A stretch of DNA of 22,980 nucleotides. Source: Methylomarinum sp050304855. Its GTDB lineage: Bacteria; Pseudomonadota; Gammaproteobacteria; Methylococcales; Methylomonadaceae. The notes below the pieces were generated by a model. It saw only the letters and a list, made by a program, of their open reading frames with translations. It had not been told where the DNA came from and ran no database searches. Location of the stretch: NCBI GenBank assembly GCA_050304855.1, contig JBNLEI010000012.1, forward strand, positions 1 to 22,980, in the 5' to 3' direction. Below are positions 1-7,372 of this stretch, one piece after another (within the stretch, counting starts at the first letter, position 1; every line of letters begins with the position of its first letter). A program made the position numbers and the translations under genes.

Positions 1-366
<366 letters not shown>

Positions 367-526
367 AATAATGTTTGACACTAAGTAAGATTAGTATCCA
401 ATCTTGGCTCGATACAGAATTGACGTAAATTCATTTGCATGTATTGACGCGAATATCTGTGTCGAATATCTTAGTACAGCCTAAAATATCCACCACAAGT
501 ACCCACACAAATTATTTCGATTATTT

Positions 527-538
527 TGTTAAAGAGCG
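527..538 (-). promoter_or_regulatory. rrn boxA antitermination element
   Basis: The minus strand reads CGCTCTTTAACA, matching the rRNA boxA consensus TGCTCTTTAACA in 11 of 12 positions. In E. coli the NusB-NusE complex binds boxA RNA to protect rRNA transcription from Rho. Its position, downstream of both promoters and upstream of 16S, is as expected. Confidence 0.9.
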
Positions 539-553
539 CGGCTGTTTCAGCCA

Positions 554-567
554 AGGGCCGTAGCCCT
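554..567 (-). promoter_or_regulatory. rrn boxB-like hairpin
   Basis: A 5-bp perfect stem AGGGC/GCCCT with a 4-base loop (559-562) lies just upstream of boxA in the transcript, the position boxB occupies in rrn leaders. In rRNA operons the boxB sequence is poorly conserved, so the call rests on place and shape. Confidence 0.6.
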
Positions 568-580
568 GTTGAGCTCGCCT

Positions 581-608
581 ATTCTACAGCAAAAACCCAA
601 CCTGTCAA
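581..608 (-). promoter_or_regulatory. rRNA promoter P2 (sigma70 type)
   Basis: On the minus strand a perfect -35 TTGACA (603-608) is followed after 16 bp by -10 TAGAAT (581-586). The sequence just downstream (GGCGAGCTC) is G+C-rich, like the discriminator of stringently controlled promoters. A T/A-rich stretch precedes the -35. Transcription would begin near 573 and run through boxB and boxA into 16S. Confidence 0.88.
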
Positions 609-727
609 CTTCCTTTTTCACTTTTTTTTCGTCCGCCTCCCTGGCCGACTCGAAACCTTCGAACCGCCTCGCCTGGCCCGCTTGCGCCGCCCAGACAGAC
701 CCTTCGATTGCCTCGAAAGAGCCGGCT

Positions 728-755
728 ATTATACAGCCCTTCCTGCCTTTGTCAA
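728..755 (-). promoter_or_regulatory. rRNA promoter P1 with UP-like element
   Basis: On the minus strand a perfect TTGACA (750-755) and a perfect TATAAT (728-733) are spaced by 16 bp, the rRNA promoter spacing. A G+C-rich discriminator (AGCCGGCTC) follows, as at growth-rate-controlled promoters. Upstream, at about 756-795, is a run of A and T tracts consistent with an UP element contacted by the RNA polymerase alpha subunits. The start would be near 721, about 355 nt before mature 16S. Confidence 0.92.
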
Positions 756-911
756 AAGAATTTTTCTTCGATAATTCAAAAAACACAAAAATGTCTTCCA
801 AGCATAAGGGCTATCAGGGCAAATAACTTGCACTTCAAGATTGCCAATGCTTAATTGTTTGTTAAGACAAGAATTGTTAAATTTTAAACAACGTATCAAA
901 TCAATAATCTA

Positions 912-2189
912 ATGAAAATTGGCATTCAAACTTGGGGATCCAACGGCGACATACGCCCTATGATAGCGCTGGCCCACGGACTCAAAAAAGCGGGTCACGA
1001 CGTCACTCTCGCAATCAACAGTATCGACAATAAACGATATGAAGAACAGTGCAGTCAGTACGGCGTTTCCACGTTGCCCGCTCCCGAGCAAATCCGTTTT
1101 GATATGGAAAACTTCGCTCAACAAACTTTTCGCATGAACACGGCGCAATGGCTTGTTGCCTTACTGGATACCGCTTTTTTCCCTTATGAAAGGCAAATCT
1201 ATCGGATGTCAAAACAATTGGCTGTGGAAAACGATCTGCTGATCGGCCATCATTTCCTTTACCCACTTAAAATTGCTGCACTTAAACGGCACAAACCTTT
1301 TTACAGCATTACATTTTGCCACGGCGTTATTCCGGTCCGCAGCTCACCACCATTCAGATTTCCCAACTTAGGCCCACTGATCAATCCTTTTCAATGGAAA
1401 ATTATGGACCTAGCATTCAACGTGATATTGAAAAAAAAGTTGACGGCGCTATGGCTTAAAGAAGGTCTACAACCAATCAAATCAGTTATTTCTGATTTGT
1501 TGACATCGAATACGCTCAACATTGTCGCGGTCGACCCCGCTCTCTGTCAGAATCATGCCGAATGGGAGACCCATCATCGACCTTGCGGCTTTCTTAATTT
1601 ACCAACAAGCTCCGATCACTGGACGGCTAACCAAGAGCTTCGACGTTTTCTCGAATCAGGTCCGGCACCGATCTACATGACTTTCGGTAGCTTGCAACAG
1701 GCTGTACCCGATTGGAGCATGGAATTGTTTATAGAAGCGTCTAAGGCGGCCGGTTGCCGAGCGATCATTCAAACAAGCTCGAACCGTTATCGGGAAAACA
1801 CCCAAATAAATGACATTTTTTTTATCGGGCAACATCCTCACCAACATTTGTTTCCAAAATGCGCGGCCATTATTCACCACGGTGGCGCCGGAACGACGCA
1901 CTCGGCATCGTTATGCGGCCGTCCGTCGATCGTTATACCGTTTATGGACGAACAATTGTTCTGGGCACGAACCTTGGAAAAACTTGGCTTAGCCCCCGAA
2001 CCACTACCAGCCAAACACGCAACACCCCATCAACTGGCAGCTAATATCTCAACCGTGCTAGCCGATAACAGGTTTAGCAATCAAGCACTTGCCGTCGGAC
2101 AACAAATCAGTGCAACGGACGGAGTACGTAATGCTGTCTCATTGATAGAACAAACCTTTGGACGAAACCAATTTGCTGAATCTCGATAA
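912..2189 (+). CDS. GT1-family (MGT/UGT-like) glycosyltransferase
   Basis: Probable nucleotide-sugar-dependent glycosyltransferase of 425 residues with the two-domain GT-B fold of the sterol/macrolide glucosyltransferase group. The N-terminal domain opens with the glycine-rich GSNGDIRP motif (residues 9-16) found in UGT80-like and rhamnosyltransferase-like enzymes. The C-terminal domain carries the nucleotide-sugar loop HHGGAGTT (322-329), followed by PFMDEQLFWA, where the D/Q pair normally contacts the sugar. No signal peptide is seen; it should be cytosolic or membrane-associated. The acceptor cannot be read from sequence; a lipid, sterol/hopanoid or secondary metabolite is possible. It is transcribed divergently from the rRNA operon and stands alone. 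The ATG at 912 lacks a strong ribosome-binding site, but the conserved N-terminal motif begins within ten residues, which supports it. Confidence 0.85.
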   Translation: MKIGIQTWGSNGDIRPMIALAHGLKKAGHDVTLAINSIDNKRYEEQCSQYGVSTLPAPEQIRFDMENFAQQTFRMNTAQWLVALLDTAFFPYERQIYRMSKQLAVENDLLIGHHFLYPLKIAALKRHKPFYSITFCHGVIPVRSSPPFRFPNLGPLINPFQWKIMDLAFNVILKKKLTALWLKEGLQPIKSVISDLLTSNTLNIVAVDPALCQNHAEWETHHRPCGFLNLPTSSDHWTANQELRRFLESGPAPIYMTFGSLQQAVPDWSMELFIEASKAAGCRAIIQTSSNRYRENTQINDIFFIGQHPHQHLFPKCAAIIHHGGAGTTHSASLCGRPSIVIPFMDEQLFWARTLEKLGLAPEPLPAKHATPHQLAANISTVLADNRFSNQALAVGQQISATDGVRNAVSLIEQTFGRNQFAESR

Positions 2190-2298
2190 CCGTCTCCACA
2201 CTCCGTTTCCCAAAAAAAGTTTTTCCTCCGTGCGCTCCCATTTTCCGCAATTTTAGATATTATAAAAGCTGTTAGCATTTACAAATTGGAGCAGAGCA

Positions 2299-2601
2299 AT
2301 GACAACTATCGCAGACCCAGTCATAGGCCGCTGGTACAAAGATGTCGAAAATAAATTAACCTTCACCGTCGTTGCCATTGAAGAAGATAATGACCTCATT
2401 GAAGTACAGTATCTCGATGGCGACATCGGCGAATACGATACCGAGACATGGTACAATTCCACGTTCGACTATGTTGAAGCTCCAGAAGACTGGAGCGCCC
2501 CTTATGATGACCTGGAACCGGACGACCTAGGCTATTCCGACCCCGACATTCATGGCCCCGACCAGGATAACATCGATTTTTCCGACTATTACGAAGATTA
2601 G
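2299..2601 (+). CDS. Small acidic DUF6763-like protein
   Basis: A 100-residue protein that resembles the DUF6763 family of gammaproteobacteria; this recognition is from memory and is moderate. Function is unknown. The first 60 residues (GRWYKDVENKLTFTVV, then EVQYLDGDIGEYD) look like a small beta-rich module. The last 40 are very acidic and rich in Asp, Glu, Pro and Tyr, probably flexible. The start is well supported: a GGAG motif lies 7 bases before the ATG. It is the first gene of a four-gene plus-strand cluster and ends 12 bp before the P-loop gene. The preceding gap (2190-2298) has an A+T-rich TATTATAAAA at 2258-2267 that may be part of a promoter, without a clear -35. Confidence 0.8.
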   Translation: MTTIADPVIGRWYKDVENKLTFTVVAIEEDNDLIEVQYLDGDIGEYDTETWYNSTFDYVEAPEDWSAPYDDLEPDDLGYSDPDIHGPDQDNIDFSDYYED

Positions 2602-2613
2602 GACATTGCGTTT

Positions 2614-3459
2614 ATGAAAATGAGCCCCCGGCAATTCCTTGACTGGGAATCCAAAAGCATCACTTTGTTAGGCATGTCCGGCGCCGGCAAAACCACCTTG
2701 GCTCACAAATTACCCAAAGACAAATGGTTTCATTATTCCGGCGACTATCGAATCGGCACTAAATACTTAGAAGAGCCCATACTGGATAATATTAAATGCC
2801 AGGCAATGGAGGTACCTTTCCTTCGTGATTTGTTATTGACCGACTCGATATACATTTGCAACAACATCACTGTTAATAACCTTGCACCAGTCTCTAGTTT
2901 TTTAGGCAAACTTGGTGATCCGACACAAGGCGGGCTGTCTTTATCCGAGTTCAAACGTCGCCAAGCTTTACATCGTCAAGCGGAAATCGCAGCCATGAAC
3001 GATGTACCGGAGTTTATTCACAAAGCCGAAGACATATACGGCTATAAGCATTTCCTAAATGATGCCGGAGGAAGTGCTTGCGAACTGGATTGTCCCGAGG
3101 TGATCGAAAGGCTTGCGGAGCATACAATCATTGTCTATATAAAAATCCCGCACGCAATGGAAAAAACCATTATCCAGCGAGCCAAATCCGATCCCAAGCC
3201 GCTTTATTATCGTGAAGCATTCCTAGATGAGAAACTGGCCGAATTCATGTCATTGCGGCATTATTCCAGTCCTGATAATATTCCTCCCGACGAATTTGTC
3301 AGCTGGGTATTCCCGGAATTATTCAAATCCAGACTTCCCCGCTATCAAACGATAGCCGATCAATACGGTTATACGGTAGCAGCGGACGAAGTTGCCCTCG
3401 TAACTGGCGAACAAGATTTTCTACAGATCATTGCCGACGCCATTGCAGAACAATCCTAA
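2614..3459 (+). CDS. P-loop nucleotide-binding protein (ATPase/kinase-like)
   Basis: A 281-residue P-loop protein of unknown specific role. The Walker A motif GMSGAGKT is at residues 20-27, just after a short beta strand (ITLL), as in small-molecule and nucleotide kinases. No obvious Walker B DExx motif is seen; the stretch TIIVYIKIP in the second half may be a core strand. The motif FHYSGDYRIGTKYLEE about 15 residues after the P-loop resembles the substrate-binding region of nucleoside- or sulfate-type kinases, but I cannot assign a substrate. No signal peptide or membrane segment. It lies between the DUF6763-like gene and metA with 12- and 11-bp gaps, so it is probably co-transcribed and may serve methionine or nucleotide metabolism. 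Start ATG 2614 has AGGA upstream; ATG 2620 is an alternative. Confidence 0.75.
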   Translation: MKMSPRQFLDWESKSITLLGMSGAGKTTLAHKLPKDKWFHYSGDYRIGTKYLEEPILDNIKCQAMEVPFLRDLLLTDSIYICNNITVNNLAPVSSFLGKLGDPTQGGLSLSEFKRRQALHRQAEIAAMNDVPEFIHKAEDIYGYKHFLNDAGGSACELDCPEVIERLAEHTIIVYIKIPHAMEKTIIQRAKSDPKPLYYREAFLDEKLAEFMSLRHYSSPDNIPPDEFVSWVFPELFKSRLPRYQTIADQYGYTVAADEVALVTGEQDFLQIIADAIAEQS

Positions 3460-3470
3460 CAGGTCTCATC

Positions 3471-4547
3471 ATGCCGCTGGTTGCCCACACCGCCTTACCT
3501 ACCTTTCAACGCCTTCGCGAAGAAGGCGAAGACATTCTCACGCCCGACCGGGCCAGCCACCAGGATATCAGGGAATTACATATCGGCTTACTGAACATCA
3601 TGCCCGACGCCGCACTGGAGGCGACCGAACGACAATTTTTTCGCTTAGTCGGCGCCTGCAACCAAATTGCCCAGTTTCATGCGCATCCCTTCACCATTCA
3701 AGGCTTAGAACGCAGTCCTGAAGCGAAAAAACATATCGATACCTACTACGAGCCCTTTGAAAAAATCAAGGAAGACGGATTAGACGCCTTAATAATCAGC
3801 GGGGCCAACGTAACTCACAACCACTTACAAGAGGAGGACTTTTGGCGGCCTCTTACCGAAGTTTTCGCGTGGGCAAAGGAAAATGTCACTTCCATCCTTT
3901 GCTCATGCCTAGCTACGCACGCCTTAATTCAGTATTGCTACGGCGTTGAACGGACACGATTACCGAGCAAACGTTGGGGAGTTTTTTCCCATAAGGTATT
4001 AGACCGAACTCATCCACTGGTTGCCGAAATCAATACACGTTTTGACGTGCCGCATTCGCGTTTCAACGAAATCTTTCAAAACGATATGGAAGACCATGGC
4101 CTTAAAGTGCTGGTCGCCAGTCAGGAAGCGGGAGTGCACCTGGCCGTCAGCCCTGACGGTTTTCGCATTGTATTTTTTCAAGGCCACCCTGAATACGACG
4201 ATATTAGCCTGCTTAAAGAATACAAACGAGAAGTGATCCGTTACTACCGCAACGAACGCAACGACTACCCCCCTTATCCAGAACATTATTTTAACGAGAC
4301 GGTTCGCCATGTCTTCGCTGATTATGAATGGCACGTTAAAACCGCAAAAAAATCACAACAACCTTTACCGACTTTCCCCGAAGACGCTATCGTAGAATAT
4401 CTCGACAACACTTGGCGGGATTCGGCCAAAGCTGTTTTCAACAACTGGCTGGGAAAAGTGTATCAAGTGACCAACAGAGACAGACGGTTACCTTTTATGG
4501 AAGGCATTAATCCCGACAACCCACTAGGTTTATCGACAAATGCATGA
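3471..4547 (+). CDS. metA: Homoserine O-succinyl/acetyltransferase (MetA family)
   Basis: Acylates L-homoserine, the first committed step of methionine synthesis, in the cytosol. The 358-residue sequence aligns with E. coli MetA over most of its length. The nucleophile is Cys146 (CSCLATHA, aligned with E. coli Cys142), and the catalytic His239 and Glu241 are in GHPEYD (E. coli His235/Glu237). The PHSR motif (194-197) is also kept. At the position that sets acyl-CoA choice in this family (Gly for succinyl-CoA, Glu for acetyl-CoA in characterised enzymes) this protein has Thr115 in SGANVT, so the donor is uncertain. It is longer than E. coli MetA (309 residues), mainly through a C-terminal extension. 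It lies 11 bp after the P-loop gene, and its last 8 bp overlap guaD, so translational coupling is likely. Confidence 0.92.
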   Translation: MPLVAHTALPTFQRLREEGEDILTPDRASHQDIRELHIGLLNIMPDAALEATERQFFRLVGACNQIAQFHAHPFTIQGLERSPEAKKHIDTYYEPFEKIKEDGLDALIISGANVTHNHLQEEDFWRPLTEVFAWAKENVTSILCSCLATHALIQYCYGVERTRLPSKRWGVFSHKVLDRTHPLVAEINTRFDVPHSRFNEIFQNDMEDHGLKVLVASQEAGVHLAVSPDGFRIVFFQGHPEYDDISLLKEYKREVIRYYRNERNDYPPYPEHYFNETVRHVFADYEWHVKTAKKSQQPLPTFPEDAIVEYLDNTWRDSAKAVFNNWLGKVYQVTNRDRRLPFMEGINPDNPLGLSTNA

Positions 4548-5007
4548 AGATTTTCTGCAACTGGCGATAGAACTCGCCAACCAAAACGTAAGCCAAAACA
4601 ATGGCGGCCCGTACGGCGCCATTATCGTAAAAAACGGTCAGGTCATCGCGGGGAGCGGCAACCGGGTTACCAGCAATCTCGACCCGACCGCACATGCGGA
4701 AATCATGGCAATAAGAGAAGCCTGCCAAACACTTAAGGATTTTGATCTATCGGACTGTATTTTATACAGTAGTTGCGAACCTTGCCCCATGTGCCTGGGT
4801 GCCATTTATTGGGCTCGGCTAGCCCAAGTATTTTATTCCAGTAATCGTTACGACGCCGCTGCGGCCGGCTTCGACGACAACTTCATCTACGACGAATTTG
4901 AGAAACAGCCTCAACAACGAAATCTAGCCATGAACCAGATCAGATTGGCGAGCGCGCAAAAACCGTTCGATCTCTGGCGCTCACAACAAGACAAGGTTCT
5001 TTATTGA
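4540..5007 (+). CDS. guaD: Guanine deaminase, cytidine-deaminase fold
   Basis: Hydrolyses guanine to xanthine and ammonia; zinc enzyme of the CDA superfamily, cytosolic. The protein (155 residues) is strikingly close to Bacillus subtilis GuaD (156 residues). The zinc/catalytic motif TAHAE gives His52 and Glu54, and EPCPMC gives Cys82 and Cys85. The guanine-specific features of the Bacillus enzyme are also here: Asn41, the GFDDNFIY stretch with Asp113, and a C-terminal Tyr155. These argue against tRNA adenosine deaminase TadA, which shares only the zinc motifs. It begins 8 bp inside metA in another frame, implying coupled translation, and its end overlaps by 7 bp a gene on the other strand. 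Confidence 0.93.
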   Translation: MHEDFLQLAIELANQNVSQNNGGPYGAIIVKNGQVIAGSGNRVTSNLDPTAHAEIMAIREACQTLKDFDLSDCILYSSCEPCPMCLGAIYWARLAQVFYSSNRYDAAAAGFDDNFIYDEFEKQPQQRNLAMNQIRLASAQKPFDLWRSQQDKVLY

Positions 5008-5456
5008 GCTGTTTTTTCAACGGGTTCCGCTGTGGAAACCTTAGGTTCAGCCACTGCGCTGGCGCCAGCATCTTTCACTTTCAACAACCAACCGTCCTGT
5101 CCCAAACACCCCCCTTCTTTAGCCCTTGCCTCAATATGAATACGTGCATATTTACCGCTAATGGACGAAGGCAACTTTGCAGTGGCTACGAAAAAATTCA
5201 TCTTATCGACAACCGTCACTTCCATTGGGATTTTTCTGGCTGTCGCTTTTATCGTGGTCGGTTCAGCCCAATTGGAAACATGAAACGATATTTCCGTTTC
5301 CGGAAGCACTTCCGACAAGTGTTCCGGTTCAAATGTTCTGAACTTAGGTTTTTTACAATCCTTCTCGTCATCCTCAGAACCGTAACCAAAAGAATTTCCG
5401 GCAAAAACAATCATTCCCAGAACAATCGTTGATCGCAAGCATTTTGTAATTTTCAT
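5001..5456 (-). CDS. Exported protein of unknown function
   Basis: Not recognised. The start is taken as ATG 5456 because GAGG lies 6-10 bases upstream; a GTG at 5480 would extend it by 8 residues but has its purine-rich stretch directly against the codon. The 151-residue product begins with a basic region and a hydrophobic segment ending near GNSFG, a likely Sec signal peptide of about 24 residues, so it should be periplasmic. The mature part has an acidic, Lys-rich start (EDDEKDCKKP), a probably beta-rich core, and two cysteines (34 and 117) that could form a disulfide. The C-terminal tail is Ala/Glu/Pro-rich. It converges on guaD with a 7-bp overlap of coding ends, leaving no room for a terminator between them. 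Confidence 0.75.
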   Translation of the reverse strand: MKITKCLRSTIVLGMIVFAGNSFGYGSEDDEKDCKKPKFRTFEPEHLSEVLPETEISFHVSNWAEPTTIKATARKIPMEVTVVDKMNFFVATAKLPSSISGKYARIHIEARAKEGGCLGQDGWLLKVKDAGASAVAEPKVSTAEPVEKTAQ

Positions 5457-5678
5457 AGTCAGCCTCGTTATTCTTATCACTCCTCGACGTGAACTTTAAT
5501 CACTTTTGAATAACAATTCAACTTGGACAAATAATACTCACTCTCACTTAAACCTATTTTGTTAACGGATTTATGTATCCCAACAACCGGAATTGAAACT
5601 CGCTCTTAATAATTTTTATGAACTCTTCCGAAAAAAAGGATACTAATTTGAGGTTGTTCGATTAAATGGTCCGACATT

Positions 5679-6623
5679 ATGCTTATTAAGGAAAAGCCGC
5701 TTATTTCATGCAGCGAAATCACTAATGAATCGATTTTCAAGCAAAGACGCCAAATTATCAAAGCGGCCTTAGGGGTTTCAGCCGCCTATCTGTTCCCGGC
5801 TCAAATTAGGGCCGCTGAAGAAATTTATCGAAATGTTCCAAGCGGAGAATTCTCGGAAAACCTTCGGGTCACCGATTTCGAAGATGTCAGTCATTACACC
5901 AATTACTATGAATTCACCACCAATAAAACAGATTCAACTCGACTTGCCCAGGCACTAAAAATCGCCCCTTGGCAAATTACAATTGAAGGCGAAGTCAACA
6001 AACCCGGCACATATAACCTGGAAGATATATTCCGCGACAATCCGTTTCAGGAAAGAATCTATCGTTTTCGCTGCGTCGAGGCTTGGTCGATGGTGGTGCC
6101 CTGGATCGGCTTTCCGCTAGGTCAAATGCTTAAGAAGTTTCAACCGACTTCCCGCGCCAAATATGTTGAATTCACAACGCTTTATAACCCTGAAATCATG
6201 ATCGGCCAGCGAAACAGTTCGCTTGACTGGCCTTATACGGAGGGGCTGCGAATCGATGAAGCAATGCATCCTTTGGCGTTTCTGGCGACGGGAATGTACG
6301 ATCAAGAACTACCCAAACAAAACGGTGCTCCATTGCGTTTGGTCGTACCATGGAAATACGGATTTAAAAGTATCAAGGCTATTGTCAAAATACGCCTTAT
6401 GGAAACCATGCCGAAGACCGCCTGGAATCAAAAAGCACCAGGGGAGTACGGTTTTTACGCCAATGTCAATCCTGACGTCCCACATCCTCGTTGGAGTCAA
6501 TCACGGGAAAGGATTCTCGGCGCCAGTATTTTCACTGCTAAGCGCAAAACCGAAAAATTTAACGGTTATGCAGAGCAAGTAGCCTCTTTGTACCGTGGAA
6601 TGGATTTAAGAAAACACTTCTAA
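5679..6623 (+). CDS. msrP: Methionine sulfoxide reductase catalytic subunit MsrP
   Basis: Periplasmic molybdopterin enzyme (formerly YedY) that reduces methionine sulfoxide in proteins. The 314-residue protein begins with a twin-arginine signal (RRQIIKAALG at 23-32, after the family-typical SEITNESIF), so the folded cofactor-loaded enzyme should be exported by Tat and cut near residue 45. The molybdenum ligand is Cys132 in YRFRCVEAWSMVVPW. Length is close to E. coli MsrP (334). The next gene, msrQ, overlaps its stop by one base (TAATG), and the pair is the standard MsrPQ system. The 198-bp gap upstream is A+T-rich with no regulator site I can name. The start at 5679 has an A/G-poor upstream but fits the family N-terminus. 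Confidence 0.96.
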   Translation: MLIKEKPLISCSEITNESIFKQRRQIIKAALGVSAAYLFPAQIRAAEEIYRNVPSGEFSENLRVTDFEDVSHYTNYYEFTTNKTDSTRLAQALKIAPWQITIEGEVNKPGTYNLEDIFRDNPFQERIYRFRCVEAWSMVVPWIGFPLGQMLKKFQPTSRAKYVEFTTLYNPEIMIGQRNSSLDWPYTEGLRIDEAMHPLAFLATGMYDQELPKQNGAPLRLVVPWKYGFKSIKAIVKIRLMETMPKTAWNQKAPGEYGFYANVNPDVPHPRWSQSRERILGASIFTAKRKTEKFNGYAEQVASLYRGMDLRKHF

Positions 6624-7234
6624 TGAGAATCGGCAAAAAAAGTTGGCACGCGTTTAAACTTGCCGTTTTTGTCCTCTGTCTGACGCCTTTTATCGTTTTA
6701 TGTGTTGATACATGGCAGGACAACTTGGGTGCCAACCCGATCGAGACTTTACACTTCACCCTTGGGGACTGGGCGCTAAATTTTTTATGCTTCACGTTAT
6801 TTTTAAGTCCTTATAAACAAATAACCGGACAAAATTGGGTAAACCGTTTTCGGCGGATGTTCGGACTATTTACTTTTTTTTATGCCTCCATGCATTTACT
6901 GGTATTTCTTATATTGGACCTGTCTTTATCCTGGGAAGCATTTACCGATGAAGTAAGAGAAAGCCCTTATATATTGCTCGGCTTAGCGACCTTTGGGCTA
7001 TTACTGCCATTAGCGCTAACCTCAACCCGAAACTCGCAGAAACGTCTGGGGAAATATTGGAAAAAAATACACAGACTAATTTATATAGCCTCGATAAGTG
7101 CAATTTTGCACTATATATCATTAGTTAAGTCAGATTTAACCGTTCCTTTAGTATATACAAATATAATTATCGTACTGTTATTATATAGGTTGGCCAACTA
7201 TATGAAGAAACAACGAGTTGCATCAAATTACTGA
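6623..7234 (+). CDS. msrQ: Haem-binding membrane subunit MsrQ
   Basis: Inner-membrane b-type haem protein (formerly YedZ) of the ferric-reductase-like family that passes electrons from the quinone pool to MsrP. The 203-residue protein has about six hydrophobic segments starting near residues 12, 47, 80, 115, 150 and 173. Histidines at 91 (SMHLLVFL), 150 (KIHRLIYI) and 163 (AILHYISL) match the three conserved histidines of E. coli MsrQ (91, 151, 164). The ATG shares its A with the msrP stop codon, so the two are translationally coupled. On the plus strand no U-tract terminator follows it; the hairpin at 7256-7282 faces the other way. Confidence 0.95.
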   Translation: MRIGKKSWHAFKLAVFVLCLTPFIVLCVDTWQDNLGANPIETLHFTLGDWALNFLCFTLFLSPYKQITGQNWVNRFRRMFGLFTFFYASMHLLVFLILDLSLSWEAFTDEVRESPYILLGLATFGLLLPLALTSTRNSQKRLGKYWKKIHRLIYIASISAILHYISLVKSDLTVPLVYTNIIIVLLLYRLANYMKKQRVASNY

Positions 7235-7254
7235 TAAAATAAAAAGATGACGCA

Positions 7255-7337
7255 CAAAAAAAAGGCAGCTGAATAGGCTGCCGAATGCAATTAGGAAGAA
7301 TATAACGCAACTTTTAGCTGTATTACCTTAAAAGTTA
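7255..7337 (-). ncRNA. Candidate small RNA, about 80 nt
   Basis: Not a known family; inferred from structure. On the minus strand an extended -10 (TGCTATGAT, 7344-7352) would start a transcript near 7337. The transcript would open with an 8-bp stem (7329-7336 with 7309-7316, perfect, 12-base loop). About 26 unpaired bases follow, including the pyrimidine-rich UUCUUCCU that could pair with Shine-Dalgarno sequences. It ends in a G+C-rich hairpin followed by eight U. This is the plan of Hfq-type regulatory RNAs. A RegA-type box lies just upstream of the weak -35 (TTTTAA, 7367-7372). It sits in the gap between msrQ and regB, antisense to both but overlapping neither coding region. Confidence 0.45.
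7256..7282 (-). terminator. Rho-independent terminator facing left
   Basis: On the minus strand a perfect 6-bp stem GGCAGC/GCTGCC (7277-7282 with 7264-7269) closes a 7-base loop and is followed by eight T (7256-7263). On the plus strand the same hairpin has A residues before it and no T-run after it, so it is not a good msrQ terminator. No protein gene on the minus strand lies directly upstream, which is why a small RNA is proposed. Confidence 0.75.
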
Positions 7338-7348
7338 TGATTAATCAT
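7337..7348. repeat. 12-bp perfect palindrome ATGATTAATCAT
   Basis: The 12-mer is identical to its own complement and overlaps the proposed minus-strand -10 element and start site. It could be an operator for a dimeric repressor, or simply A+T-rich chance sequence. Confidence 0.4.
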
Positions 7349-7372
7349 AGCAATGTATATGGCAATTTAAAA

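Larger units (their letters stand above)
367..573 (-). other. 16S rRNA leader (pre-rRNA 5' region)
   Basis: Transcribed leader between the rRNA promoters and the mature 16S 5' end. It carries a boxB-like hairpin and boxA (listed separately) in the order typical of rrn antitermination leaders. Closer to 16S, a 6-bp stem aagatt/aatctt (387-392 with 400-405) could form a small hairpin in the precursor. A 9-bp direct repeat CGAATATCT occurs at 450-458 and 463-471. The other half of the usual RNase III processing stem would be downstream of 16S, outside the window. No convincing protein gene lies here. Confidence 0.75.

Noticed and set aside
526..826. Open reading frames of 82-85 codons on both strands in the rRNA leader/promoter region
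   Set aside because: They overlap boxA, the boxB-like hairpin and both rRNA promoters, have no ribosome-binding site and no protein-like composition.
854..896. Near-palindrome TTGTTAAATTTTAAACAA upstream of the glycosyltransferase
   Set aside because: A+T-rich and imperfect in a region of low complexity; not enough to call an operator.
4540..5007. tRNA adenosine deaminase TadA as the identity of the zinc deaminase
   Set aside because: The zinc motifs are shared, but the GFDDNFIY stretch, Asp113 and C-terminal Tyr match guanine deaminase and not TadA.
7256..7282. Terminator for msrQ on the plus strand
   Set aside because: The T-run is on the left of the hairpin as read on the plus strand, so only leftward transcription would end there.
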